Positions 11,056 through 20,930 of a stretch of DNA of 64,000 bases are shown piece after piece; within the stretch, counting starts at the first letter, position 1; each line of letters starts with the position of its first letter. The stretch is from Stomoxys calcitrans (Eukaryota; Arthropoda; Insecta; Diptera; Muscidae): the NCBI RefSeq assembly GCF_963082655.1, contig NC_081554.1, forward strand, positions 64,260,602 to 64,324,601. The letters run 5' to 3'. The notes beneath the pieces were generated by a model that saw nothing but the letters and a program-made list of their open reading frames with translations, searched no databases and had not been told where the DNA came from. The position numbers and the translations under genes were made by a program.

Positions 11056-11362
11056 ACGGAGGCCACCGTAGCGCAGGGGTTAGCATATACGCCTTTGACG
11101 ATCAACGCCTGGGTTCGAATCCTGGGGAGACCATCAGAAAAAATGTTCAGCGGTGGTTTTCCCGTGCTAATGATGGCAACGTTTGTGAGATACTATGCCA
11201 TGTAACACTTCTCTCCAAAGATGTGTCGCACTGGGGCACGCCATTCGGACTCGGCTATAATAAGGAGGCCCCTTATCATTAAGCTTAAACTTGAATCAGA
11301 CTGCACTCATTGAAATGTGAGAAGTTTGCCCCTGTTCCTTTGTGAAATTTGCAAATTTACAT
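11056..11362 (+). mobile_element. tRNA-derived SINE with intact B-box
   Basis: Starts ggaggccaccgtagcgcaggggttagc, with B-box GGTTCGAATCC at about 11112-11122. A complete body follows (gcggtggttttcccgtgct; gtcgcactggggcacgcc; ggctataataaggaggcccc) with the tail near 11340-11362. This copy has one of the best preserved heads. Confidence 0.88.
11065..11122 (+). promoter_or_regulatory. Internal RNA polymerase III promoter (A and B boxes) of the SINE
   Basis: A-box-like TAGCGCAGGGGTTAGC at about 11068-11083 and B-box GGTTCGAATCC at 11112-11122. Spacing and sequence match tRNA genes, as expected for a tRNA-derived SINE. Whether it is transcribed cannot be seen from sequence. Confidence 0.7.
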
Positions 11363-11530
11363 ATGAAGCAGTTTGGTGCATCAATAATCCTCAACGACCT
11401 ACATCAAAAGAAATATCTATTCATAATTTTAAGCAGATAGCTCCATTCATTCGAACGCTATCATGTGAGAAGTCAAGACATTATCTGGTCACAGATTAAT
11501 ATTTCGAGTTGTTATATAGGCCCAACAGTG
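11363..11530 (+). repeat. Subfamily A 3' tail fragment
   Basis: Reads 'aataatcctcaacgacctacatcaa', 'aattttaagcagatagctcc', 'tcgaacgctatcatgt', matching the segment just before the GTCY tract in subfamily A. GTCY and terminal motifs are missing. Confidence 0.6.
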
Positions 11531-11604
11531 GTAAAAATTGCAAAGAAAAAGGAGGAAATTTGGCAACAAATACAGATAGTGTCTGAGGATATGTACAATA
11601 ATTA

Positions 11605-11715
11605 TTGGGTTGCCCAAAAAGTAATTGCGAATGCAATTACAGAGTCACAAGCTGTGAAAAAATTTGTCAACGCCGACTGTATGAAAAATCCGCAATTACT
11701 TTTTGGGCAACCCAA
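11605..11715 (+). mobile_element. Mariner-type MITE, internally deleted (111 bp)
   Basis: Both ends are intact (TTGGGTTGCCC... / ...GGGCAACCCAA) with TA duplications at 11603-11604 and 11716-11717. The AT-rich half of the interior is missing, so the left TIR joins directly to 'atgcaattacagagtcacaag'. Confidence 0.92.
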
Positions 11716-11717
11716 TA

Positions 11718-12640
11718 GTATAGGAACAAGTCGCCGGTGTTTATAGTAAATCTATACTGCCTAGCCGGAATGAGGTCAACATAGCAGTAACCCCACAGAA
11801 GGACACCTAGGCAGCATGTAATCTAAAAAATTAGCCACCACTTGCGACATTGATTTGGTACCTAAATATAAAATTGCCGTAGATTATGACTTTATTGATA
11901 AAAAAAATAACTCCCCTGGTGTCTGTTTTGAAGCACCATTCCCATAGTATATATCTTAAAAGCATAACATTATTCCTCCACAAAAACAAAAAAATAAACG
12001 ACACTCTGCAATTAAACGTTGTCGACAGTTTATTTTAGTGTTTCGATTTTCTATCGAAGTTACCATTTCACTCCCGTATTAATCCCATTGTCCTTTTTTC
12101 ATCAATTGTTATCAAAACACTGAATGACTCTCCCTTGTCAATTTACATTAAACAAGGCTGATAGGACTAGGTATGGAACATCTGAAATCGAATTTTTAGC
12201 TTTGCCATTCAATCGCATAAACTCAAATGACACGCGATAGTCTTACTTGAGTTTTTCTATTTTTTTTTGTCAAACTACCCACGCATTAAAATGGCCAATT
12301 GTCAGCAGAAGCAACAACAAGACTTTTCAAATCCTCAACAAAATTTCGCTTGGAAAATAAAAACACCGGAAAAATGCCGGCATTAACGATAAGCCAAAAA
12401 CAAAACAGCATTTGGTAATAAAAATAGCAGCAAGTTTAAATTGAAAGCGAAACGGTAAAATATTCGTTCTATACTCAAGAAATAAAAACGAAAAAAAAGT
12501 ATTATGAAACATAAGGAAAACAAAAAACTTTTCCAAAAAAAAAAAAAGAAAACAAAAACAGCAAATAACATGAAAATGTGGTGTTTGAGTTGGCCATGTT
12601 GAATATTACATACCCTAAATGACTGCAACCGGTGTCTAGA
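11718..12640. other. Non-repetitive, very AT-rich stretch without genes
   Basis: Poly-A-rich DNA with no transposon signature. Minus-strand ORFs at 12327-12628 are Phe-rich translations of poly-A tracts and are not credible proteins. Confidence 0.55.
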
Positions 12641-12650
12641 GAACTAGACC

Positions 12651-13340
12651 TCATAGTTTACCAAATCCTAACATACTATGAGGACATCTGATAAACTTTG
12701 TCATAGCTCCAAAAAAATGGCATAAGACTCCTTGTCCATATATTTTACGAAGAATCTTTCTCTCAAATACTCCAATCACTGCCTCACCTGCTTTCACAAG
12801 TACCCATGCTTCAGAGCCATATAACAGCACGGGTAGTATCAGTGTCTTGTACAGTGTAATCTTCGTCTGTCGAGAGCTGGCCTTGTTTCTAAGCTGCTTA
12901 CTTAGTCCAAAGTAGCATCTATTCGCCAGTATTATTCTTCGCTTTATCTCAAAACTGGTGTCATTCGTTTCGGTTACGGCGGTGCTGAGGTAGATAAAAT
13001 TACTGACTGTCTCAAAATTGTGGTTCCCGAATTCCCCTATTTTCTTTATCTGCTCGGTTGTGCCAGGCTTTCTGGGAGTTGAAACCATCCATTTCGTCTT
13101 ATCTCCATTTACTGTCATATCCATTTTCACTGACTCTCTTTCGATTTTTCCAAAGGCTGCAGTTACTACTTCCGGTGACCGACCTATGATATCGATGTCG
13201 TCGGCATAGGGGAGTAGCATGTGTTCTTTTGTGATTAGTGTGCCATATCTATTCACATCTGCATCTTGTATAATCTTCTCCAGCAGGATATTAAAGAGAT
13301 CACACGAAACCTCGTTTGGTATTAAATGGTTCGGAGAGAT
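12651..13340 (-). pseudogene. RT C-terminal half of the YADDIDIIG LINE
   Basis: A 201-residue open stretch (13256 to 12651) begins near 'DADVNRYGTLITKEH' and holds the RT active site YADDIDIIG, with both Asp residues present. It continues through VNGDKTKWMVST, NFIYLSTAVTETNDTSFEIK and RILANRCYFGLSKQLR-like blocks to LYKTLILPVLLYGSEAW, ERKILRKIYG. These are the palm C motif and the thumb and C-terminal motifs of the family. Upstream, 13260-13340 continues in another frame (LLEKIIQDA; CDLFNILLE), so at least one frameshift separates it from the palm N-terminal part. Function in an intact element: reverse transcription of its own RNA at a nicked target. Confidence 0.85.
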
Positions 13341-14003
13341 TCTTTCCTATTCTTACTGAGGAACGCATATCAGCAAGTGTTATCCTGCAGAGTCTTATTA
13401 ATGATGCAGGGATACCAAACTCAGACACGCCTTCGAATGTAAAGGAGTATTGAAGGCGGCTTTGTAATCAACAAAGAGATGGTAGGTGTTGAGTTGTCCT
13501 TCTCGGGTCTTTTCCAGGATTTGGCGCAGTGTGAATATCTGGTCTAGGGTGGATTTTCCAGGTCTAAACACGCATTGATAGGGCCCAATTATCTAATTGA
13601 GTTCAGGTTTTAATCTTTCACACAGTACGCTCGAGAGTATCTAGTATGCGATGGGGAGGAGACTTATTCCTCTGTAGTTGGCACATTCCGTCTTGTCCCT
13701 TTTTTTGTGTACGGGACATAGTATGCTGAGGTTCCATTCATCGTTTATGCGTTCTTCTAGCCAGATAAGCTGATGCATACGCCTTATCAGCGTGTCGCCT
13801 CCGGTCTTAAACAGTTCAGCGAGTAATCCGTCGGCTCCTGCTGCCCTGTTGTTCTTTAGTCGGGTCACTGCTACTTGGACCTCATTCTGACTAGGAGGTA
13901 AACATTCTATACCATCATCAGGGATTGGTTCTGTGGTATTCTCTTCGCCGCCATCGTCGGACACTAGCAGTTGGGTAAAATGTTCTTTCCATATCTTCAG
14001 CAT
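13341..14003 (-). pseudogene. RT N-terminal half of the YADDIDIIG LINE
   Basis: The 13641-14003 frame reads MLKIWKEHFTQLLVSD, LKNNRAAGADGLLAELFK, DEWNLSILCPVHKKRDKTEC and NYRGISLLPIAYK. This is the classic start of an RT domain in this family, with the NYRGISLL motif. From about 13640 leftward the match continues in other frames through PYQC and STLDQIFTLRQIL (13500-13580) and a segment equivalent to IPAKLIRLCRMTL (13360-13420). Stops and a deletion near 13320 break it. Confidence 0.82.
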
Positions 14004-14629
14004 GTTATCTGATTTCCTTCTTTGTCTCTGCAGGAAGATGTGCCTGCACCAAAGCCATCGGTTTGATGTTTAATTCTTTGGTCGAATTTCCGGACTTCAT
14101 TCTGACTCCTGTACATCTCAATTCGCTCACACTCACGTCTTTCCATTTCCTTTTTCTTTCTGTCAAAAAGACATTTCTCCTCTCTCCTTCTCTCCCGATA
14201 CCACTCCTTCATTTGGCGCGTGGCTACTGATTGCAGGGTTGCTCTATATGCCGCATTCTTGGCTTCAGTAGCATCTCGACACTCTTGGTCGTACCATGGG
14301 TTTCTTGGAGGAGGCTTCCGGTATCCAAGTATGGATTTCGCGACATTTTCCATGAAGTGGGCAATAGTTTGCCACTGCGCCATTATATCATCGGAACAAG
14401 GGGTGCTTTCATCAAGCAGTTGGGTCAGTCGAGTGGAGTATGCCGCTGCCATTTGTTGTGTTTGCAGCTTTTCAATGTCCAGCTTCCGTGCAGTGTCAGA
14501 TCGTACTTTCCTCGCCATGTTCAAACGGGTGCGAACTTTTGCTACAACAAGGTAATGATCCGGATCTATATTCGCTCCACGGATCGATAAGACAACTAAC
14601 ACGCTGGATGAATGCCTTCCATCTATCAC
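13997..14629 (-). pseudogene. Endonuclease-to-RT linker of the YADDIDIIG LINE
   Basis: A 210-residue open frame beginning MIDGRHSSSVLVVLSIRGAN. It contains DPDHYLVVAKVRTRL, the end of the endonuclease fold with the conserved DH pair, then a Lys/Arg/Glu-rich coiled region (MKEWYRERRREEKCLF, KKKEMERRECERIEMY) and ends NQITC. It overlaps the next frame by 7 bp, indicating a single frameshift between the linker and the RT start. It is the longest continuous open frame of this copy. Confidence 0.82.
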
Positions 14630-15200
14630 AACGTGATCAATTTGGTTTCACTACCATGTTTTTTGCCGCTACGAATCTATCAGCCTCAACCCATTACTGG
14701 ACGTTATCTCGTGGAGGCTAAAATTTCCGACTGTTTGACCAAAAATGTCTTCCTTCCCTATTTTCGCATTAAAATCTCCCAGAAAGATTTTAATACCATG
14801 AGCGGGGCAGCGGTCATATTCTCTCTCTAGGCGCTCGTAGAAAATATCCTTGGTCTGCTCGTCTTTGTCTTCCGTCGGGGTATGGGTACAAGGAAAGGCT
14901 GATGTTGAAGAATTTGGCTTTTGTGCGGATTGTGGCTAGCTTCCCATCTACCGAAGTAAAGCTGGAGACAAGGTGTTTAAGTCTCCGACAAACCACAAAT
15001 CCACACCCAAATTCATGCCTAGTGTTATGGCAGCTATGGTATAGTTCGTCACCGTATGGTGTTGTAGTGACGCCATTCCCAGTTCATCGCACTTCCTGTA
15101 AGGCGGTAATATCTGCCTTGTACTTCTCTAATACAACCGCCAGCGCGTATACTGCACCTTCTCTATAAAGAGTGCGGACATTCCAGGTGCAGAGCCGAAA
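14630..15200 (-). pseudogene. Endonuclease domain of the YADDIDIIG LINE
   Basis: Reading leftward from 15200 across frameshifts: FRLCTWNVRTLYREGA (near 15190), EKYKADITALQEVRW with the catalytic Glu (near 15090-15130), HEFGCGFVVCRRLKHLVSSF, then KAKFFNISL, a degenerate GDFNAK-equivalent near 14760, and FVAAKNMVVK near 14660. This order is that of the AP endonuclease-like domain that nicks target DNA. The frame is broken several times (for example at 14880 and 14810). Confidence 0.82.
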
Positions 15201-15395
15201 ATCATGGCCCTTTTTTCGTTTGCGTGGGTCGTCAACGTTGGGGGGGGTCCGTTTTTAATATTCCTTTGTTTCTCATAGTAGTTCTCAGTTTTCCGGGGGC
15301 GGGTTACTGGCCCAGCGCCCCAACTGCATGGGTTTTGTGGCATTGCACACGTATCCCTCGTTGTGGAGAGCAGCTTGCTCCAAGATCCGACGCTC

Positions 15396-15680
15396 GGCAC
15401 TTCTGTGTGTTAAGAGCCTTCTCGTTGTCAATGCATACCAGCAATGTGTATGACTTGATATCGTAGGATTTTTCTTTTTTATGCACAAACTCGTGCAGGG
15501 CAGTCTCCATCGACTTTGGGCAGTTCACTTGATGTCCTTCCTACTCTTCGTCATGGCATCTACAATATGTTCTATCGTTTTGATTAGAAGATCCAATTCT
15601 TATGGGTCTGTAGGCCTTTGGTGTCGCATAACTTACCTTGCCGGGCTTGGGTAAAAATAGTATCCTCGCTTCCTACCAGA
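15396..15680 (-). pseudogene. RH-LINE 1 fragment: RT N-terminal motif region
   Basis: Minus-strand matches to the RT start of RH-LINE 1: ARILFLPKPG at about 15640-15670, YATPKAYRPIRI near 15600, then ALHEFVHKKEKSYDIK and TLLVCIDNEKA (15420-15510), where the better copy at 51.6 kb has HEVVHKIEESFDDK and TLAVCIDIEWA. The first catalytic Asp region (CID) is kept, but the frame is broken and the rest of RT is missing. Confidence 0.75.
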
Positions 15681-16030
15681 CTATCGCTTATTAATGTTGG
15701 TACTACCTCACGAAATGTTGTGAGAGACATTGCACTCTATTAATACCTTATATCCTGTTTGTTTTGCCATCCATACCAGTCGTTGCATTTCCGAAGTAGG
15801 TGACGGTGTCCGAGAGGGAAAGTCAAGCGGCAGATAAAATTATGCCAGGTATGCTCCCTGTTCGGCCGGAATCCCGTGATAGCTTAGAACAACTGGTAGT
15901 TGATGTGGTTCAACCCAGAAACTTTGTTCCTTGTCGTCCATGATAGCCTAATTAAGGCCATATGAATCTAGCCCTTGCGAATTTTCTCCATCAGAGCGTG
16001 TATAGTCGTCCCGCTCCGGTGGAGGTTTAT
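15681..16030 (-). pseudogene. RH-LINE 1 endonuclease remnant
   Basis: Corresponds block by block to the endonuclease at 35.9-36.3 kb: the 'ttaatgttggtactacctcacgaaatgttgtgag' stretch encodes the reverse complement of NSHNISWGSTNINK, followed by 'gtaggtgacggtgtccgagag' and 'gataaaattatgccaggtatgc'. It is directly fused to the RT start on its left, so several hundred bases of linker were deleted. Confidence 0.7.
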
Positions 16031-16440
16031 CTGAATTACCTTCATCATTGGTCCTCTAGCAAATTGGCTTCTTGAGAGTCGTTGATGGTCCCTTCGTCGG
16101 TTCCCTGTTCATTAGGCTTTATTGAGTCTCCTGTCCCTCCACTGTTTCATGTTTTGATATAAGGATCTTTGCCTAGTATAGCCTTCCCAATATTGCGTCA
16201 GTGATGGTCTCATCGTCGGCTCCCTTTTCGTTAAGCAGTTGTGAGTCGACTATCGCTGCACTGCCTGATGTCTCAGTATGAGGATCATTGCCTACCCTAG
16301 TCTTTCCAATCTTGAAAACTACCGCTTTGAACGTTTAGAACACCATGCCTTCAATCTTTGCCAAACATGTCATGGAGACTTGATCAAGGCCCTCCACAAA
16401 GAGAGTTTCTTCTTCCTTCTCCTCCCTATGAAGTGACTCA
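16031..16440 (-). pseudogene. RH-LINE 1 ORF1 C-terminal remnant with coding repeats
   Basis: Two to three imperfect units of about 120 bp ('aggatctttgcctagtatagccttcccaatattg... / gaggatcattgcctaccctagtctttccaatcttg') equal the peptide repeats found at 36.5-37.2 kb (GKTR..KDPNTK). They are followed by the segment matching HREEKGEETLLVLGIDQVSV. The ORF1 region of such elements encodes an RNA-binding protein; function here is only inferred from position. Confidence 0.65.
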
Positions 16441-16737
16441 AAAGGCGCCTTCATTATTTGATTTCGTTAATATTTTCCATAATGAGTTGCAGTAGGCCCC
16501 TGAAAATCGCACCGAGTATAGTGAAGATCGGCCTTTTTTTGGATTTAGCTGCAATTTTGCACTCATATAAAAACGTTTGCTGAAAATAGCAAACACTGTC
16601 TGCTGAATATTAGTAGTTAGTTTTGCTGCTTTTGTAGCAGTCGTTCTGCTATAACAGCAGTAGTTCTGCAATTTCAGAGCAGCAGGTTAACTGCTGAAAA
16701 GTCTTTTGTTTGCTGAAAATTTTAATTCTGATATTCT
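16441..16737. other. GCTG/CAGC-rich stretch
   Basis: Around 16570-16710 the sequence is dominated by gctg, cagc and gcag words in alternating orientation (for example ctgctataacagcag), giving several small potential hairpins. No gene or known element was identified. Confidence 0.45.
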
Positions 16738-17012
16738 TGGGCCTAAAAAAGCAGCACTTTATACGCAATTACGCGGAAATTTGGTACAGTGCGTTATATA
16801 AGATTCAGCGTCATCAGTGTTGAATATGACTCAGATCGGCCTATATCTGGATACAGCTGCCATGTAGAACGACAATCTGATTTAAGGTCTTGGGCCCATA
16901 AATGGTACCTTTATTAACCGATTTCGCTGAAATTTGAGAGAGTGGGATATACAAGGCTTTTCGATATGCGTGCTACAATGGTTCAATTCGGCTTAAATTT
17001 GGATATAACCGT
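16738..17012 (-). repeat. Subfamily B array fragment
   Basis: Two decayed units in minus orientation (cggcctatatctggatacagctgccatg..., 'gatttaaggtcttgggcccataaatgg', 'aaatttggatataaccgttcc'). No end motifs. Confidence 0.7.
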
Positions 17013-17432
17013 TCCACTTACAAAATCCCTAATTGTTTTCCATACCACACCCCTAAGTTGGTTCATGTCTGGTATTGTGACCCCACCTAAGTGTCGGTGT
17101 CTGTTAGCCACAAAAGTCGGGATATGACATAGGAAATACTGCAAAGTCTCATCATGCCCTACACATACTATCGCTTGCCGCACCGATTTTGCTTAAGTGA
17201 GTACGTAGTTCCCGTTATGATAGTGAAAGCTATGCTGACCTCCTTCTTACTTTTTTCCATTAACAGTCTCGTCTTTTCACAATCCGAATCCCACATAGAA
17301 TTTTCATTGTCCTACCGACTGTTTCGCTATTCTACAGTGTTACATGCGCTCGTCGTCCACACCCTTAACTCGGATTACGTCGTCCCGAAAGGCTTCCAGG
17401 AATCCAAGTTTAAGAAGGCGTTAATCTCTTTT
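17013..17432 (-). pseudogene. RH-LINE 1 3' coding end (post-RNase H, Cys/His region)
   Basis: Minus-strand match to the C-terminus of RH-LINE 1. The 66-residue frame at 16983-17183 reads ...CVGHDETLQYFLCHIPTF, a CxxC..H..C-type finger remnant where the first Cys pair is partly lost, then NRHRHLGGVTIPDMNQLRG and WKTIRDF. Upstream, 17200-17430 matches the IITGHIGL...LLKGSKK and HATLWN segments. Broken by stops. Confidence 0.75.
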
Positions 17433-18166
17433 TATACCCTCTACCCTAGCATGGGGGTATATTAAATTCGTCATTCTGTTTGTAACACCTTGAAATATGA
17501 CATCATGACATTTTAAGTCGATCTAGCCATGTCCGTCCGTCCGTCTGTCTGTCGAAAGGACGCTAACCTTCGAAGAAGTAAAGCTAGGCGCTTAAAGTCT
17601 TGAGCCTCTAAAGGGCGCGATTCTCATCCGATTTGACTGAAATTTAGCACGTTGTGTTTTGGTATCACTTCCAACCATGGTGATAATAATAATCTGGTAA
17701 AGCTGCCATAGAAACCGATCTTGGGCCTTGACTTCTTGAGCCGCTAGAGGGCGCAACTGTGCTAAGTTTGGTTTAAATCGGTTCATAACCTGATATAGCT
17801 GCCATATAAACCAATATGGGATGAGGATTGATTTCTTCAGCTTTTGGAGGGCGCAATTCTTATCCAATTTGGCTGTAATTTTGCACGTGATGTTTGCGTG
17901 TCACTTCCAACCATTGTGCTAATAATAATCTGGTAAAGCTGCCATTGAAACCGATCTTGGCTCTTGACTTCTTGAGCCGCTAGAGGGCGCAATTCTCATC
18001 CGATTTGGCAGAAATTTTGAATAACAGCTTTTCTCATGACTTGATATAGCTCCAAAAGCATAACAGTTCTTAGTCATTATTCTTTGTTTGCCTAAAAAAG
18101 ATACCGCGCAAACTCGACAAATGCGATCCATTCGGTCCGGCCGAACTTAGTACACTCTTATTTGTT
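17433..18166 (-). repeat. Subfamily A array element
   Basis: 3' end TATACCCTCTACC at 17436, GTCY tract at 17525-17557 (gtccgtccgtccgtctgtctgtcg), units with 'cttgggccttgacttcttgagccgctagagggcgcaa', and the hairpin end CGGTCCGGCCGAACTTAG at about 18132-18150. Both ends are present. Confidence 0.82.
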
Positions 18167-18415
18167 TTTAATTTCTTTTTTGGGTAGGATAGGGGGAGGA
18201 AGGTTGCACTCTGACACATCCTTTCCATTAAGTACAATATATTCCTGGCCATCCTACATGACAGTTTGGTGTTGTTTTTATTGGGAGCTCGATGAGACTC
18301 TCCGCTCGATGCCGCTGATTGTCCGCGACTGCCGTTGCAGCTACTCCGTATGTAGCATTCCACTATCCGCAGCATGTGGACGCGCCCGATAGCTCGCAAA
18401 CTAAGTTTCTCGTGA
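18167..18415. other. Unassigned, moderately GC-rich stretch
   Basis: Not similar to the array subfamilies. The minus-strand frame 18070-18399 is open for about 109 codons but partly covers array sequence. It may be the edge of another transposon; not recognised. Confidence 0.35.
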
Positions 18416-19170
18416 CAGCAATGGGGAGATTCTTACTCTACTTTTAAATACCTTTCATTTGATATCCGGATTGTCCCATTTGGTAAATGTGCCCTACGGG
18501 GGGTTTTGTGGGGAGGGGAGGCCCCTCAGAGACAAAAGAATAAATTTTTATGTCAGATTTGTACTCTACTTTTAGATACCTTTCATTTGATAACCGTATT
18601 GCCCAAAGCGGCGGGGGACCCTCGTACACTCCGGGTGAAATTTATATACCAAATTCGTTATACATTTTTAAATAAGTTTCGCTTGATACTCATATTGTCC
18701 CAATCGGTAAACATGCCCGTGCGGGGGTTGGCGAGACCCCTCAGACACGAAAGAATAAATTTTTATGTCAGATTTGTACTCTACTTTTTAATGCCTTTCA
18801 TTTGATACCCATATTGATCAAAGCGGTGAAAGAGTCTCGTTGGCGGTTTTTTTTTTTTTGGGGCTAGGAAACCACCCAAACACTTCGCGCGAAATTTGTA
18901 TACCAAGTTCGTACTCTACTCTTAAAAACCTTTCATTTGATACCCATATTGTCCCAATCGGTAAACATGCCCGCCCGGGTGAGTTTTGGATGGGGCGTCC
19001 CCCAAATTTGGACCCAAAATTGTATCTCAATTTCGTGTTTTTGTTGCACCATAAGGTGGCATACAAAATTTCGCTTAAATCGGTGCACGCATCACCGACA
19101 TCTGGCGTTTTTGCTGTATGGGGGAGGGTCCAAGTCCAACGAAACACAATCGAAGGTCTAATAGGCAGAC
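18416..19170 (+). repeat. Tandem repeat family E ('TTTCATTTGATACCCATATTG' units)
   Basis: At least five imperfect units share 'tactctacttttaaatacctttcatttgatacccatattg', followed by 'tcccaatcggtaaacatgcccg' or 'caaagcggtg' and a G-rich segment. Landmarks 'tttcatttgat' occur near 18448, 18583, 18800 and 18930. It lacks the ATCGG-core of subfamilies A-D. Pieces of the same family recur at 43.6-43.85 and 45.0-45.3 kb. Confidence 0.7.
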
Positions 19171-19674
19171 CCGTCTTTATTGAGGCTATATCAACAAGTA
19201 TTGTCCGTGTGAATATCCTGACTCAAAGTTTGTCTTTTAATCGCTGAAGATTTATTCAATGGTTTGAAATAAATATTAACCTATGTTGCCAATGATATAA
19301 CAAAATGAGTTTACCCTTATCCTGTGATAGCGAACAGAAAAAAACTTTGGTTATTTTATTTTTATGGAAAAACACGCAATATTCCACATCAATAGCATTG
19401 TCACCGAATTCCTGTTGATGTTATTTTCTTATTTTTATTTTTTGTTTATGTATCTTTTTGTACTTTCATCTAAAATATCAAATAGCTAACTCAAATCTCA
19501 CAACATGAGGTAAGAACTCAGCGAACCAAAAAAAAAAAAAAACAGTCAACCAAAAGTCACAACAAATTAATGGAACTTTTTCCATCGAGGATTTTCGAGA
19601 TTGCTTCGTGATATCGTTTTAAGTTGGAAAAATATCAAAAAATAGACAAAAAAGGTTGTTGTGTTAATAGAAAA
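19171..19674. other. AT-rich non-repetitive stretch
   Basis: No recognisable gene or element; a poly-A run lies at about 19527-19541. Confidence 0.5.
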
Positions 19675-20892
19675 CAAGTAAAAACGCGTTAAGTTCAGCC
19701 GGGCCGAACTTTGGAAAACCACCATCTCGGATAAACATGTAAACCGCCTTTCATCATAATCCGGTGAGAAATGCATAATTTATGCCCCCATAGCAGCTAA
19801 ATCGAAATATGGGCCGATTTGGACCAAATTCAGCACGGACATTGAGTGGTCTAATAAGTACAAGCCATTGTTCAATTTTGTAGAACAAAAGATTGGTATT
19901 TTTGGTAAATATATCCAAATATAGACCGATCTGGACCATATAGGACTGGGTTGCCGAAAAGCCTTACATAAGTCACTGTGTCGAAGACTTTAAATCGAGA
20001 TATCGGTCTATATAGCAGCTACATCCAAAACTGAACCTATTTGGGCCAAATTGAAGAGTGATTTCGAAGAACTTAACACAACTCACTATCCCAAATTTCG
20101 GCGACATCGGACAATAAATGCGCCTTTTATGGGCCCACAACCTTAAATCGAGAGATCGGTCTATGTCTAAATCTGGACCGATCTGGGCCAAATTGAAAAA
20201 TGATGTCGAATGTCTTAATACAACTCACTGTCCCAAATTTCGGCGACATCGGACAATAAATGCGCCTTTTATGGCCCCAAAACCTTAAATCGAGAGATCG
20301 GTCTATATGGCAGCTATGTCCAAATCTGGACCGATCTGAGCCAAATTGCAAAAAGACGTCGAGGGGCCTAACACAACTCACTGTCCCAAAATTTCGGCGA
20401 CATCGGACAATAAATTCGCCTTTTATGAGCCAAAAATCTTAAATCAAGAGATCGGTCTATATGGCAGCTATATCCAAATCTGGGCCGATCTGGACCAAAT
20501 TGAAAAAAGACGTCGATGGGCCTAACACAACTCACTGTCCCAAATTTCAGCAAAATTGTATAATAAATGTGGCTTTTATGGGCCTAAGCCCCTAAATCGG
20601 CGGATCGGCCTATATGGGGCTATGTTAAGATATAGTCCGATGTAGGTGATCTTCGAAACTAACCTGCTTATGGACCAAAAAAGAATCTGTGCAAAGTTTC
20701 AGCACAATATCTCTATTTTTAAAGACTGTAGCGTGATTTCAACAGACAGACGGACGGACATAGCTAGATCGTCTTAGATGTTTACGACGATCAAGAATAT
20801 ATACTTTATAGGGTCGAAAATGGATATATCGAAGTGTTGCAAACGGACTGAATAAATGAATAAACCCCCATCCTTTGGTGGTGGGTATAAAA
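19675..20892 (+). repeat. Subfamily B array element, complete
   Basis: Starts CAAGTAAAAACGCGTTAAG with hairpin TTCAGCCGGGCCGAACTT and 'accaccatctcgg'. Units 'ccttaaatcgagagatcggtctatatggcagc' recur with near-153-bp spacing apart from one unit shortened by a deletion (20140 to 20282). GTCY tract at 20742-20758; end ATCCTTTGGTGGTGGGTATAAAA at about 20870-20892. Confidence 0.85.
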
Positions 20893-20930
20893 AGGCAACA
20901 AACTTAAACTAAACCGTCTAATTGCTCTTT

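Larger units (their letters stand above)
12641..15395 (-). mobile_element. YADDIDIIG LINE, nearly full-length decayed copy
   Basis: Minus-strand non-LTR retrotransposon with, in order from 15.3 kb leftward, an AP-like endonuclease, a charged linker and a reverse transcriptase with its C-terminal region. It is the most complete member of this family in the window but is broken by frameshifts and stops, and the RT palm is interrupted around 13260-13640. The endonuclease is of the type often annotated in insects as 'craniofacial development protein 2-like', and the overall type is RTE-like; the exact clade is uncertain. The left (3') end at about 12640 shows no clear tail; the right end fuses to an RH-LINE 1 fragment. 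Confidence 0.85.

Noticed and set aside
12327..12628. Phe-rich minus-strand ORFs
   Set aside because: They are translations of poly-A/T tracts with no domain.
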